Assembly: GCA_025200525.1 (NCBI GenBank)
Contig: CM045762.1
Coordinates: forward strand, 23,811,374 to 23,875,373
Direction of reading: 5' to 3'
Length of the DNA stretch: 64,000 nucleotides
Source: Camellia lanceoleosa
Lineage: Eukaryota; Streptophyta; Magnoliopsida; Ericales; Theaceae
Within the stretch, counting starts at the first letter, position 1. Every line of letters starts with the position of its first letter. The notes under the pieces were generated by a model, which did not search any database, had not been told where the DNA came from, and saw nothing but the letters and a program-made list of their open reading frames with translations. Made by a program: the position numbers and the translations under genes. Shown here one piece after another: positions 1 through 11,920 of this stretch.

Positions 1-959
1 ACTATCAAGATACAAGCACACAAACAACTACTAGGCCTGACCTTCAAATTCTAGGCTTATTAAAGTACTAACGTCATTTTTTAATTATCACTCATTGTAG
101 GTGGTTGTCACCAACATTCCTCAATGACCAGGATTGATATTGCCTCTGACCAAGCCAGTCAAAGTCAAGCATGATACAACAACCAATTCCAAAATTATCA
201 AGCACATTCTTCACTATTACAAAAAGATTTTTAGAGAAAAAAGCCACATCTCTATCACAAAAGTTTTAAGATCTAGGGAAATTCAATGCAAATTTACATA
301 ATAACAAGACAACAGATGCTCTGCATTGAGAATAAATGCAGGGCTTTCTTTCCTCTGCAATCTTCCCTTCCAGATTTTAGGAAAACAACAACCATAGGAA
401 GAAAGCGCACAGCTTGCCTTAGTCTCTAAGCCACTACTAACTCGGGTCAATCTAAGATATTTTAAAGAATGTGTCTTTCTTTATTTACATCGAACACACT
501 AAATCACAATGAACTTAGCACCATAGATCTACAAGTACACACCAATCTAGATGCTCAATTCTGCTAAACAGTTATTTTTTTCAAGCTTCTATGTGTCATA
601 CATTTGATTTTGTTTATTGGTTCATGCACAGATCAATATGTGGATTTTCTTACTCAAGCAATATAGAATTCTAACATACATCAACACAAACTTCTCATAT
701 GAAAATGTCTAAAACATTCTCACAATGAACATATGATATCTTTCAGAACATACAATTATTATGAAATTATGTATAATGCACTAATCACCTCCGAATAAAC
801 CAAGCAACAACTTTTCTCGTAATAAACCTGTTATAGATAACATAAGAGGCAAAACTCCAAATCCCAATTGCCAATTGCAGCATTCAATCAAAGCAATTAA
901 ACAGCTCAATTTCATATTCAACCGCTAAAAACAACCAAGCAAAAAAAAAAAAACCAAAC
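1..959. other. Non-coding; putative USP intron, copy A
   Basis: AT-rich sequence with no convincing coding potential. On the minus strand it lies immediately downstream of the splice donor that ends the USP coding exon at 960, so it is probably intron. The matching stretch in copy B is 47881-48843. No other feature was seen. Confidence 0.5.
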
Positions 960-1658
960 CTTTCCGATCATCGGTAGCATCATGATACTCGGGCTCATCC
1001 TCATCCTCCGCCGCAGAAGCCACGGAAACCACAGGCTCAGCACCGTCATTCCCACCATCTTTCTCATCCGGATACCTAACAACCACCACGGGACAAACAC
1101 AGTGCCTCACACAGTAATCGCTAACACTCCCAAGCCTCCCATTGTTCCCTCTCTTCGTCGCACCAAACCCTCGGCTCCCCATAATCACAGTACTCAACCC
1201 TAGCCTCTCAACCTCCAAACACAGCCTCTCCTTCATATCATGATCCTTCACAATATGGATCTTAAACGGTATCTGAGCCTCAACAATCGGCTGAGCTAGG
1301 TCAGAAATTTTGGTGTTCGTAAACATATCGAAATCGTCTTCGAGTTTCTGCTGAGACGCTTCGTTAGAGTCGTCGACGATGGAGAGATCGACGGAGCCCC
1401 AATCGGCGCCGTATAGAACGGAGGTAGGGCGGACGTGGAGGAGGATCACGGCGTCGCCGGGGCGGAGATAGTGGTGGACGGCCCATTTGACGGCGAAGGC
1501 GCTCTCGTCGCTGAGATCGACGGCGATTCCGATGCGGCGTTGGGCGCCGGCGGTGGGGGTGTTGGTGGCGGAGGGAGTGAAGCGTGGGGAGGATTTTACT
1601 TTGATGGCGGCGAGGAGGGGAGGTCGGAATCCGGCGGCGGCGGCGGCGGCGGCTGCAT
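960..1658 (-). CDS. Universal stress protein (PHOS32/34-like), first coding exon, copy A, frameshifted near the N-terminus
   Basis: The minus-strand exon encodes a Usp domain (Rossmann-like alpha/beta fold, usually ATP-binding and dimeric). The ATP-binding pattern G-2X-G-9X-G-S is visible as MGSRGFG ... GRLGS. The family match is to plant PHOS32/PHOS34, MAP-kinase phosphoproteins; a Ser-Pro site follows the lysine-rich N-terminus. The homologous start is the ATG at 1658, but a G-run at 1617-1620 has four G where copy B has five. That start is therefore out of frame, and the domain is open only from an upstream ATG at 1815, which would add an unlikely leader. A Ser codon is also missing relative to copy B. 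The C-terminal part, reading VVVVRYPDEKDGG, is intact, unlike copy B. The exon ends at 960 in an AAAG/GT donor (phase 1), so at least one more exon lies left of the window. Confidence 0.85.
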
Positions 1659-1826
1659 GGTGGTGGTGGAGAGAGAAAATTAGGGTTTTTTTGTTGGTGT
1701 TTGGGAGTTTGATCGTTGACAGTGGCACGAGTTTTTGGGGGCTTTTCTTTGTTTTCTTTGATGGAGGACTGTGAAAAGTGACTGAGAAAATGAGAATTTT
1801 TCCTTTTGTAGGCAAAGAAGAAGTGG

Positions 1827-1833
1827 TTTTATA
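1827..1833 (-). promoter_or_regulatory. TATA box of the USP gene, copy A
   Basis: TATAAAA on the minus strand, about 170 bases upstream of the USP ATG. The 5' UTR that follows is typical of plants: CT-rich with a CCCTAATTTTC stretch and CACC repeats just before the ATG. The same box is in copy B at 49724-49730. Confidence 0.6.
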
Positions 1834-1967
1834 TTCCCTTTGTTTTCCTGGTTTGGGCTTTTCTTTCTATGTGTGGAATGGGTTAAGGAAATTGGTGGAT
1901 TGGATAAGAGGATTGTAAATTAAAGTAAAGCCCATTATCTTTTGTGTTGTTTTCTTTTTATTTTTTT

Positions 1968-2299
1968 GTTATTTACATGGAGACTTCATAAATTATTTAA
2001 AAATATTATTTGAATTATAAAAATATATAAATGGACCTCCTAAACTATTGCAAAGTATTGCTTTATTCTCTAAATTATAAAATCATACAAATAAACTCCT
2101 AAACTATTGGCGTGTTTTCTTTTGACCCCATCGTGAGTCCAATTGGTATATTTTATAATTTAGGGTCTATTCATAAGCTTTTACGGTTTAGGTGATCAAA
2201 GTGATACTTTTAATAGTTTAGGGTCTATTTATTAAATTTTATAATTTAAGAGGTCAAAATAATCTTTTTAATAATTTTAGAGGTCTCTATGTAAATAAC
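1968..2299. mobile_element. MITE-like inverted-repeat element, copy A
   Basis: The left end begins GTTATTTACATGGAGAC and the right end is its imperfect inverse, GTCTCTATGTAAATAAC. The arms stay complementary for roughly 40 bases. The interior is AT-rich with repeated 'CCTAAACTATT'/'TAATAGTTTAGG' phrases in both orientations. No transposase is encoded. Copy B carries it at 49866-50210 with several homopolymer length differences. Confidence 0.65.
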
Positions 2300-2801
2300 T
2301 TTTTATTTTTTCTTCTCTCTCATACTAATGTTTATTTTAAAGAAGAAAATGGAAGGGTTGAATAAAACTTCTATAAATTATTGAATAAAGTTTCTTATCA
2401 ATAGAGATATCAGGAAAATATTATGATTCATGAAGATTTAGTAACGTGTTCAACAGTAATATCATAATTGGAAGCACACACATGCTTTTTGTGCATGACT
2501 TTTATTTCGGTATGTTTAAATGTGAAGACAAAATTAAATAGTTAAAGGAAGAGAATAGAAGAAAAAAAATCAGCAAGTGTTACAATCGAGACATGAATTC
2601 TTAGCCACCATCCTCTAACGAACATGCATAATTCCCCCAAACAAAGGCACTGAGGTGTTCAAGTACTTAGGCACACTCATGCTTTTCAGACTCTTGAGAG
2701 GATCTTCATTATCAAGGTACTTCGGATTGTAAGAATTATTAATTTCTTTTATAATCTAATTTTTTTGTTGATTTTTTTTTTAGTGGTGCCTCATGAAGTT
2801 A

Positions 2802-3157
2802 GAGGATTCAATTTTTAAGTGGTTTACTCTTAAAAGTTTGTATTAAATTTCATTATATACTAATCAAACCAACAATTTTCTAATTGGTCAGTGGATATAT
2901 TTATCTGATCATCACGTGTCAAACTCAGATTTAACTCTTATTGATCTTTCTGTTGTCCGAATCATACAATTAAATGAGTGTCCCTATGAGGATTCAATTT
3001 TTAAGTGGTTTACTCTTAAAAGTTTGTATTAAGTTTTATTATATATTAATCAAACCAACAATTCTCTAGTTGGTTAGTGGATATGTTCATCTATTCATCA
3101 CATATGCAACTCCGATTTAACTCATATTTGTTGTCGAATCATATAATTAAATGAGTG
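2802..3157. repeat. Two-unit tandem repeat, 186-bp period, copy A
   Basis: Two diverged direct units start at 2802 and 2988, both opening with GAGGATTCAATTTTTAAGTGG and running to an AATGAGTG phrase. They are non-coding. The same pair is in copy B (50714-51075). The rest of 2300-3482 is AT-rich with an (AAT)n run near 3228-3262 and no gene. Confidence 0.8.
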
Positions 3158-3227
3158 ATACTATCCTCAACTTTACATTTTTAAAGTGAGTTTAAAAGAT
3201 TATGGTTTAGACACGATTCTAAATTAA

Positions 3228-3261
<34 letters not shown>

Positions 3262-3482
3262 GTCAAACCAACAAAATAATAATAATAATTGTCCACTTTA
3301 AAGATTGTTAAGACTGATTAACCAAATTAGTCGGGGCTAGGTAAATCATGTGCTGACCCACAACCTTTACTTCAAAAGCGAGGCTTGGGCTTTGCAAGAT
3401 GACCATATGATATGAAACCTATTTTTCAATATTGGATTAATATATATTAAATAATATTACTGTTGAAAAACTTCCATAACAA

Positions 3483-3564
3483 GTGGACGTGCCAGAGTGG
3501 TTATCGGGCATGACTAGAAATCATGTGGGCTCTGCCCGCGCAGGTTCGAATCCTGCCGTCCACG
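3483..3564 (+). tRNA. tRNA-Ser(AGA), copy A
   Basis: An 82-nt tRNA. The 7-bp acceptor stem GTGGACG pairs with CGTCCAC at 3557-3563, with discriminator G at 3564. The anticodon stem CATGA/TCATG closes the loop CTAGAAA, giving anticodon AGA at 3516-3518 (reads UCU). A class II variable arm (GGGCTCTGCCC) and the T-arm GGTTCGAATCC are present. A T-run follows directly, as expected for a Pol III terminator. There is no intron. The sequence is identical to copy B. Confidence 0.97.
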
Positions 3565-3724
3565 CCTTTTTTTTTATTTTACTTTTTCCAAAAATGTTAC
3601 AATCATTAATAAATTAAAAATTTTAAACATATAAATTTTTATACATAAAAATGATATAGAATAATATGGTAATCACATTTTCATTAACAAAACAAAAACA
3701 TTTAGGAATACATTCTAAGACTTA

Positions 3725-4193
3725 GAGCATCTCCAACCCATTCTTCAAAATTTCAAATATAAAGGATCCTTTCTAATTTTGAACTCCAACCTATCTTTCA
3801 TTTCTTTCTTCCAAATAAAGGAAGATGGATTGATCCTTCAAATATGAAGGGAGGATAAACAAAATGAAGGAGCCTCTAAAACACTATTCACTCTACACTT
3901 CTTATTGTACTCAAAATAATTTTTAATGTGTAAATTTAATTTTATAAAATTGACATCAATAAAAGTATAAAATCATACCTTTAAAATGAGTATAATATTA
4001 AATATATTTTACAAAAATTTTAAAATTAAATATTTATTAATGAACAAAATTACTTTTTGATTGGAGTTTGAATGAAGGAAATGAAAGTTTGTGGTTGGAG
4101 TTTGAATGAGTAGTAACCTCCTCTATATTTACTTTTTGAATAAAAAAATATTATTTTCATCCTCTTGAGAAGAGGATGTGGTTGGAGTTGCTC
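3725..4193. mobile_element. Tourist/PIF-Harbinger-type MITE, copy A
   Basis: The termini are GAGCATCTCCAACC and GGTTGGAGTTGCTC, inverted repeats with one or two mismatches, flanked on both sides by TTA (3722-3724 and 4194-4196). The 3-bp TTA duplication is characteristic of PIF/Harbinger. At 469 bp it has no coding capacity. Copy B has it at 51638-52108. Confidence 0.85.
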
Positions 4194-4216
4194 TTAGCGT
4201 GAGACTTTAATATTAT

Positions 4217-4431
4217 GGCCTTGTTTGGGAAGTCGGTTAAAATAAGCTAAAATTTTTGTGTTTGGAAAGACGATTGGATTTTTTTATAATAGATGTGATG
4301 TTTGTGAGAAAAAAAGTGAAATAATTATGGGTTTGATGTGATATTTTGTCTTATTAGTCATTTTAGCTTATTTTGTCTTTTTGTGAATTTTAGCCTAAAA
4401 TTGGCTATTCTAGCCTTTGCCAAACAAGGCC
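4217..4431. mobile_element. Short MITE with GGCCTTGTTTGG termini, copy A
   Basis: A 215-bp element whose ends are perfect 12-bp inverted repeats (GGCCTTGTTTGG / CCAAACAAGGCC). The interior carries further palindromic phrases (TAAAATAAGCTAAAAT, TTTTAGCTTATTTTG). No clear target duplication was seen, so the superfamily is undecided. It sits only 20 bases from the preceding MITE. Confidence 0.75.
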
Positions 4432-4499
4432 TATATTTCAATGATACATTTGATATTTCTAACTTTATTGGATCATAACTAGTCCATTAAACATTAGAA

Positions 4500-4920
4500 A
4501 AATAATCAGCTTATTTTGTTCCATTTTTTCAAAAACACTTTTCAAAAATTCTACTTTTTATTTTCATGTTCTTTTATTTTTACTGAATTTTTTTAATATT
4601 TTAAGCAATTTTTTTTACTGTTTAGACACACCTAATATAAATACACCTAAAATGTAAAAAAAAAATCTTTTAAAAATTCACTAAATACTAAAAATACAAA
4701 AATTCAGTACATTTTTTGTATTTTTATGTATTTATTAATTTTTTAAAATAATTTTTCACAATTTTTTTATTTTTTAGATACATCTAAGTAAAGTGCATCC
4801 AAAAAAATTTTAAAAAAAATTAAAACTTTAAAAATATTCACTAAAAAAAACCCGAAAATCAAAAAACTCAATTTTTAAAAAAACTTAATCCAGAAAACTC
4901 AAACCAAACACACTGAATAT
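4500..4920. repeat. AT-rich palindromic repeat, degenerate member, copy A
   Basis: Rich in TTTTTAAAATATTTTT-type sequence and the phrase 'TTTAGATACATCTAAGTAA'. The right end (CTCAAACCAAACACACTGAA) resembles the inverse of the ends of the element at 5009-5420. I read it as a decayed relative. No coding capacity. Confidence 0.45.
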
Positions 4921-5008
4921 TTTTGTGAAACAATGTCAAAATAATTACATTATATGAACAAATCTGACACATAAAAAAGTACCTACACCTCGTGAAAATG
5001 AGATTTAA

Positions 5009-5420
5009 TGTGTTTGGTTTCAGTTTTTTGAATTCAATTTTGTGTAAATTTAGTTTTTTGTGTTTTCGTATTTTTTTGTTTTTAGTAAATATTTTTTAAA
5101 TTTTAAGCTTTTTTTTTATTTTTTTAGATGCACCTTACTTAGATGTATTTAAAAAGTAAAATATTTGTGAAAAATATTTTAAAAAATTAATAAATATACA
5201 AAAATACGAAAAATATATTGAATTTTTGTATTTTTTTATATTTTTGTTATTTAATGATTTTTTAAAAAAAAAAATTCATGAAAATTATATTTTTTTAAGT
5301 ATATTTATATTAAGTGTGTCTAAAAATATAAAAAAAAAAATCAGTAAAAATAAAAAAAATACGAAAAACAAGAAAATAAATTTTTTTGAAAAATATTTTC
5401 AAAAAACTGAAAACAAACAT
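5009..5420. mobile_element. AT-rich MITE-like element, copy A
   Basis: The left end TGTGTTTGGTTTCAGTTTTTTG is mirrored by the right end ending CAAAAAACTGAAAACAAACA, an inverted repeat of about 25 bases. The interior is almost pure A/T with 'TTAGATGTATTTAAAAAGTAAAATATTT'-like sequence, which is also found at about 22800-23190. Any open frame here is a by-product of A/T runs. Confidence 0.6.
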
Positions 5421-6182
5421 AGTGATTTTTTTTTTTTTTTTCTTCTATCAGTTTGAAATGCAATTTCTCCTTAAACATTCTCCTTAGAAAACACACACCA
5501 ATGATTTCTAGCCTTTATGTTAAACTATAAGAATTCTCCATCCAATATAATTCGAAGAAAGAGAAGAGTAGTAAATAATGAAAAAGAAGAAGAAACTGAG
5601 CACCCAATGGAACGAGAGTTGATAAAAGCAGAGAGAGAGCTTCCACTCTCTCCTCTCATATTTTTGTACTGTGTGCTGCTGCTGTTGCCTGCTAGCTGAG
5701 AGCAGCCTGTGGCAACTGTGAATTGGGAACCACTAGCAGCTTCCTAACTAATAAGCAGTAATCCATAGACTCCCTCTCTCCCTTCTTTTAAAGTTCATTA
5801 TTGTTGAAATATAAATAATAACCTTACTAATTTTTTTAATAACTTGACGGTTAACAATTTAATATTAGAACTAGCAATAGATTTTGTTTTTAAATCTCAC
5901 CATTTACATGTCTTTTGCTAGTTTATAGAGAAGAGTATGTCTAGACTTTTTGATAATATAAATAATAAAGTCATCCCTCTCTCTCTTAGATAATATTTGA
6001 TTTATTGAAATGAAAATATATTAAAATTGAATGATTTTTTCTTAGCCTCATTTTACAACGGCCATTTCCTTATACTAGTGAATGACGATTACATTTTAAA
6101 ATGTGAAAATGAACATTTTAATAGAATGACCATTCTATTTTATGAACTAAACATAATATTAAAATTTAAATTTTTAGATAAG
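5421..6182. other. Gene-less stretch, copy A
   Basis: Between the AT-rich MITE and the LINE tail. It contains a short GC-richer patch (about 5590-5745) with GA/CT runs and a small possible hairpin (GTTGCC ... GGCAAC), then AT-rich sequence with short mutual repeats of ATTTTAA. No gene is supported. Confidence 0.5.
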
Positions 6183-7682
6183 TTTTTTTTTTTTTTTTTT
6201 GATCGGCAAAAAAGAAAGAACTTTATTGATGAAATAAACAAGTACCAGGTACAGAGCAAATTATATCAATAAAAAGAAAAGGGGATGCAAAAGTATCATA
6301 ATGAGCTAAATCATCCCAACGAGGTTGGCACCATCTAACTCATCCTATCATTTGCTAGCACCCCCTGAGTTGGTGAGAGACCAACAAGAAAGAGTACCAC
6401 CCAACACGACAACAAATAAGACAAAAGCATTGGCATACACTAAACTAAATACACTCTCAACTATCCTCAGTCAAATCTTCATAATCTGGCTACTCAATCC
6501 TGAGATCACAGAGACCTGGCAATGACCATGGCTGTTTGATGCTGCCTTCTCACACAGACTTCAAACAAGGGACACCATGTACTCTTTACACCAGCAGGAG
6601 CAGAACCAGTGCCAAAGTAGCCCCAAACTGACCTAAAATAGCAACATCACAGCAAAATAGCATCAAAAATACAATGACACCCGGCCATACACCTCCGTTA
6701 CGTAGAAGCGGACCACGGTGAGAGTATCTCGCTAAAAGCAGATAAAGCAGAACACTTCCCTATCTAAGCGAGCAAATAGATCGAACCGGTGCCTGCTATC
6801 AATAGATTCGAACAAGCAGTTCCATCCTCGGTGAGACCTCCGGTGACAAGCCTCACTGAGCAAAACAGCTGCCCTTCTAAAGCAAACCATATTCCAAAGA
6901 AATCAAGGCCAAACTGATGCCGACCACCCTCCACTTTCACACCAATGCAAACCACCTTCCAGAGATTCAGACCACTCTCCAAGAAGCATGGAATTGGATT
7001 ATGGACTGGTGCAGCCAGCCTAACACTAAACAAAACCAGTCACACCAATGCAAACCATTTTCCAATGCAAACCAGCAGACCTCACACCCAGCAGACCTCA
7101 CACCAATGCAAACCATTTCCAAAGAAACACAAGGCCAAAGCTGATGCAGACCACCCTCCACTGATGAAGATAGAAACACTAACAGAAATCTTAACTCAGC
7201 CAACATCCTTAATGCAAAACCTTACCTGTTGGTAATTGAAACTGAAACCTTGCACCAAAACAATACGGCAGCAGATGGAGACTAACACCCAGCCAGAATT
7301 TCACGCCAACATACTCCAGAATTTTAGACCAGTCAAATTTACAAACCAATCTTGGTCATATAGCAGCAAAGTATCCAGACCAGGCCAAAACACATATAGC
7401 AGCAGATGTGAGAGGTTAGAGAAGCCACCTTTCAGACCAAGGCAATACAGATCACCCAAAATGAGTTCTTCCAACCCAAATGCAGACCTCCCACCTAGTT
7501 AACAACCAATCCGTACAATACAACAACACAATAGCAACCTATCTAGTCGTTAACAACCTCACAGCTGAGCCAGGCTAGTAGCAACATAACAGGACAGAAT
7601 TCACCAACTGTGATCCTAGACAACACCTGACTTGTGAAAAGTTAAACACAACATCGTTGACTGAAAATGAAGCATCCCTGAA

Positions 7683-10600
7683 CTAGGATCTCATCCAAAT
7701 TGCTAACCTCACCTTGATACATTCACACAGAACCTGGACATTGGGCTGGACTGCCTTAAACACACACTCATTTCTATAACTCCACACAGACCACAACACT
7801 ACTACTAGAAAGGCCTTCCACACCAGATTAACTTTCTTCCTAAACTTCCAACCCAACCACGAGTAAAGACCATCTATGGATGTGGGAAATACCCTTGAAT
7901 ACCCCTGTCGATAGTAGCAGACCAGATTTTCCAAGTAAAAGAACAATGTAGCATAACATGGTCTAGAGATTCTCTGACCTCATAACAGAATACACAATTT
8001 AGGACATCTTCCCCCTCTAGAATTCCAAACCTTTGTAGTAAATCTTTAGTTTTCAGTCTTCCTCGCCAAGCTAACCAAGAAATTTTTTTTGCTTTAGGTG
8101 GGGAAAAATTATTCCAGATAAGATCAACTGCTCTATGGACAGGACCATCATTGAGCATACCCCAAGCACGAGCATTAACCTTAAAAATACACTGGTGGCG
8201 ACCTTTCCAACAAGTATCGACTACATCACTTCTTAAAAAGGCGACCCCGGGCGATGGTTAATCTGACCAACTCTCCTTCTTCCCAAGCCTGAAGTGGTCT
8301 TTTGAAATTGAAAAACCACCCAGATTGACTATCTCTTCTGGCTACTTGAACATTCAAGGAAATCTCTTTATCATTTACCAACTGGAATAATCTAGGAAAT
8401 TGGCATAAAAGATTTGTTGAACCCAACCAATTATCTCTCCAGAAACTGATTCTTTGCCCATTACCTATTAAGATTTCCACATTATCCTTATAAAATTGGA
8501 GAATACTGTCATTCCTTTGGGCCACTGATAATATGTCTTTCCAAAGCTGCGATATAGGACCGTGAACATCCTTATCGGGGAACCATCTACCCCCAACTGA
8601 ACCATACTTTTCGCAAACAACCATCTTCCACAGTGCCTCATCCTCTTGCCCATATCTCCACCACCATTTTAAAAGCAAACTATCATTGGCTAGCCGGATG
8701 TTTTTGATCCCTAACCCTCTTTGTTTCAAACTCACGCACACTTCATTCCACCTAACTAGATGCAACTTCCTACTACGCTCAGAATCACCCCATAAAAATG
8801 ATGCTTGAATCTTATCCATCTCTTTTGCAACACACTCAGGTATTTTAAAAAGAGACATGTAATTCTCTACAACTAGCCTCCAAGTCAAACTCCTGCTAGG
8901 GCTGGCTCCCAGTGGTAATCCTAGATACTTCAATGGTAATTTGTTGCTTAGACAATTCAATTTCCCAGCAAACTCATCAACCTCCACATCTGCCACACCC
9001 ACCCCACACACAACACTTTTAGCAAAATTGATCCTTAGACCTGAAATTACTTTAAAACATCTAAGAATTTTTTTTATAGCCATAATTTGTGCCCCATCAG
9101 CGACACAAAACAACACTGTGTCATCGGCAAATTATAAGTGAGATATATTCAACCCATTAGCACCTACAGATACACCTCTAAACAGACCCATATCTTTAGC
9201 TCTTGATATGAGTATATTCAGACCCTCAGCTATAACATTAAACAAGAAAGGAGATAAAGGATCACCTTGCCTTAAACCTTTTTTAGGGCAAAACTCTGGT
9301 GATGGTGACCTATTAACAAGAATTGACACTCTTGCAGAGGATATGCATTCATTTATCCATTTGGTCCAGGTAGTTCCAAAACCAAAATTCTCTAACATTT
9401 GGATAAGGAAATTCCAGTTAACAGTGTCATAGGCTTTTTCAAAATCCAACTTTATGATTATCCCCTTTCTGTTAGTCTTCTTCTACCAATCCACAAACTC
9501 ATTTGCAACAAGAACACCATCCATAATATTCCTACCACTTAGGAATCTTGATTGGACTCTATCAATAATTTTTGGCAACACTAATTTCATTACATTGGCG
9601 GACCTTTAGCCACCACTTTATAGGTGAACTAATAAGGCTGATAGGTCTAAGTCTGTAATTGATTCTGGACTAACTATTTTAGGGACGAGAGTCACAAAAG
9701 AACAATTAATTCCATTACCCAATACACCATTACCATGAAACTCTTGCTTGAATTTCATGTTATCATCCTTCATAAATTTCCATCCCTTTTGGAAGCAAGT
9801 GAGATTAAATCCATCGACCCGAGCCTTGTTGCCATCGCATTCCTTGATTGCTGCCCAAACCTCTGCTCTTAAAAATTCCTTCACCAAACATGATTGAATC
9901 TGATTTTGATCAATGCTTCTAAACTCACCCCCTAGCCTTGGTCTAATCTTCCAAACTTGAGAACAATTTTAAAGTGAGCGCCCTTACTGTTTCAACTCGT
10001 AAGGTCCTCATATAAGTACCATTAATCTTCAATGAATCAAGGATGTTCTTACTATGCCTTCTTGATGCCACAATATGGAAATACGGTGTTTTTGTCCCTT
10101 TTAAGGCCCAATTCACGAATTTACGCCGAGATCCACTCTAGCCTTTTTCTAAGTTTCCACACTTCACGATCTCAATTTTTGTCTAACTTCATCTTCTACA
10201 AGATCTCTCTCTTGATTTGTTGGGTCCCACGAATGTAACTTCGGCCTCGGCTGACTTTGAGCTTGGACTCCACATGACCGAATACCTCCACATTCCAAAT
10301 CTTCAGTGCTTGTTTAAGTGTTCTCAATTTGACCATAATTCTGAAACCAGCCCACCCTTCCACTTGTGTACCAACCCAAACCTTTTCAACTTCTTTAAGA
10401 AAGCTGGGATGAAGCACCCAAGCATTTAAGAATTTGAATGGTTTGGGACCCCAATCCCTATCATCTTCCTTCAATAAAATTGGGCAGTGATCAGACAGTA
10501 TTCTAGGCAAGCCCCATAACTTATAGTTAAACCACACAAGCCATTCAGCATTTAATAGAAACCTATCAATCCTACTCCAACATGCACCTGACTGTGAATT

Positions 10601-11211
10601 ACTCCATGTATATTTCCTACCAAGCATAGGGACATCAACCAATTCAATATTATTTAAAAATTCATTGAACTCCTGCATCCCCCTATCTCTTCTCACACAG
10701 CCTTTCCTTTCTCCAATAGCTTTAATTTCATTAAAATCCCCCCTAAACACCAAGGTTTTGGAAAGGATGCTTTCAAGTTATAAAGGACCTTCCACAGTTG
10801 ATTCCTAACTCTACAATCATTAGGAGCATAGACATTACCAATAACACAATCAAAGCTATGATAAACCAGACCTGATAGCAGAATAAAATTCCTAGAGCTG
10901 CAACAATTCTTCACCTGGAACACATGAGGTTTCCATAGACATAACAAACCCCCTGCACTCCCTTCTGCATCCACTTTCATATACCCCAATTCATCTTCTG
11001 CCCATAGAGATCTAACAAATCTCTCATCAATACCTGACTTTTTAGTTTCTTGAATTATCACCATATCCACCCCTTTTGATTTTATGAAATTTCTGATCCT
11101 CCTCCTTTTCTCGAGCTTACCCAAGCCTCTAACATTCCATGATAGAACTTTCGTTATGGAACAAACTTTGACTGCAAAATCCTCTGCAAATGCAGACTTA
11201 ATCACCACCAT
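7683..11211 (-). pseudogene. LINE ORF2 (endonuclease-RT-zf-RVT), broken, copy A
   Basis: The endonuclease starts at ATG 11211, with LSWNVRGLG, IIQETK, GDFNEI and SDHCPILL motifs visible over about 10300-11140. The reverse transcriptase includes DGFNLTCFQKGW (about 9790), DFEKAYDTVNW (about 9440), KKGLRQGDPLSPFLFN (about 9270) and the FADD box (9120-9131). The C-terminal zinc-finger-like region (WLAWRGRLKTKDLL, then spaced Cys/His) lies at about 7940-8090. The RT is dead: the codon two before FADD's Ala is TAA (9132-9134), where Gln is usual, and a second stop sits at 9483-9485. Both are shared with copy B. Additional frameshifts near 9650, 10000-10250 and 8180-8250 are specific to this copy and coincide with damaged CAG/CTG sites. 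Confidence 0.93.
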
Positions 11212-11371
11212 TCACCCCTTTTTTGGTTAGTCTTTCCCATCTTGCATGTCCATCTCCGAAATTTTCTGGATAACACTCTTTTCATTAGCCCCAAATTCAA
11301 TACCCAAAACTTTCCCTACCTTCACAGTTTCTTGAGCTTCATTTCGGCTTAAAATTTGTTTATAAGCACCA

Positions 11372-11920
11372 CTACTGATTGACAGAGATGAAGACATCAC
11401 GTGTCATGACTCTAAATATAGCTCCTCTGTGAAATCCTTGGCAGAATTGATGAGTAGAATGCAATTTCCTCATTCTTTTTTGTCTTTGCCCCTTTATTTT
11501 ACTACCCGAAACTTGACCACACTCCTTCACTGTTGCTCCATTTTCCAACAATAACTGATCCCCAGTTGACCTAACAAAAGCCACAGCCACTTTCTCTCCT
11601 TTGTCTCTTCTATTTGCTAGTGATTGCGCATGAGCTGAGGGAACATGACTCTGAGGGTCCTTCTTCTCTATGTCTGATCCAAAACGAACAAGCTGTTCCA
11701 CTCCTAGGTCGACTATAGCTTCAATAGTAGCCTCTGGTTGGGCTTTTTCCCCATTATTAATAAAATCTCTCTGCTGCTCTCCATGTTCATCCCTTTCTGG
11801 TGCTTCCCCTTTACGGTTCCGATTGTTATTACCTTCCTTCCTTACAGTTACTGGCTTGTTCAGTCCCTTGTTCAACAGGGCTGTTGGGCCCACTTCTGTG
11901 TGGATAACTTGATCAAATAA
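11372..11920 (-). pseudogene. LINE ORF1 C-terminal remnant, copy A
   Basis: An open minus-strand frame of hydrophilic, Gln/Asn/Lys-rich protein (GNNNRNRKGEAPERDEHGEQ near its start) lies directly upstream of the endonuclease ORF. The position and composition fit the linker end of a plant LINE ORF1. The frame has no start of its own: it stays open up to 11920, where Helitron sequence begins. The C-terminal end differs from copy B because CAG/CTG-rich codons at about 11395-11415 are altered here. Confidence 0.7.

Larger units (their letters stand above)
6183..11920 (-). mobile_element. L1-type LINE retrotransposon, 5'-truncated and dead, copy A
   Basis: Read on the minus strand: remnant of ORF1, then ORF2 with apurinic endonuclease, reverse transcriptase and zf-RVT region, a 3' UTR of about 1.5 kb (6201-7682), and a poly(A) tail seen as an 18-T run at 6183-6200. 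The N-terminal nucleic-acid-binding part of ORF1 is missing, so it is 5' truncated or cut by the Helitron starting at 11921. The 3' UTR contains short repeated phrases (ACCAATGCAAACC, CAGCAGACCTCAC). The whole element is duplicated at 54099-59887, so insertion came before the duplication. Confidence 0.95.

Noticed and set aside
1435..1774. Gly/Ala-rich plus-strand frames opposite the USP exon (also 49318-49614)
   Set aside because: Antisense of the GC-rich USP N-terminus with its CCG repeats; no independent gene signals.
2802..3157. Regularly spaced repeats that might suggest a CRISPR-like array (also 40641-40790)
   Set aside because: Only two or three long, diverged units with no spacer pattern, in a plant nuclear genome; ordinary tandem repeats.
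5226..5456. Lys/Phe-rich 76-codon frame (also 53143-53373)
   Set aside because: Made of A and T runs inside a MITE-like repeat.
5590..5745. Small GC-richer hairpin considered as a miRNA precursor
   Set aside because: The stem is only about six paired bases before mismatches, and matches no known plant miRNA.
6764..7502. Several 75-96-codon frames on both strands
   Set aside because: They lie in the LINE 3' UTR, overlap one another and contain short internal repeats; no domain.
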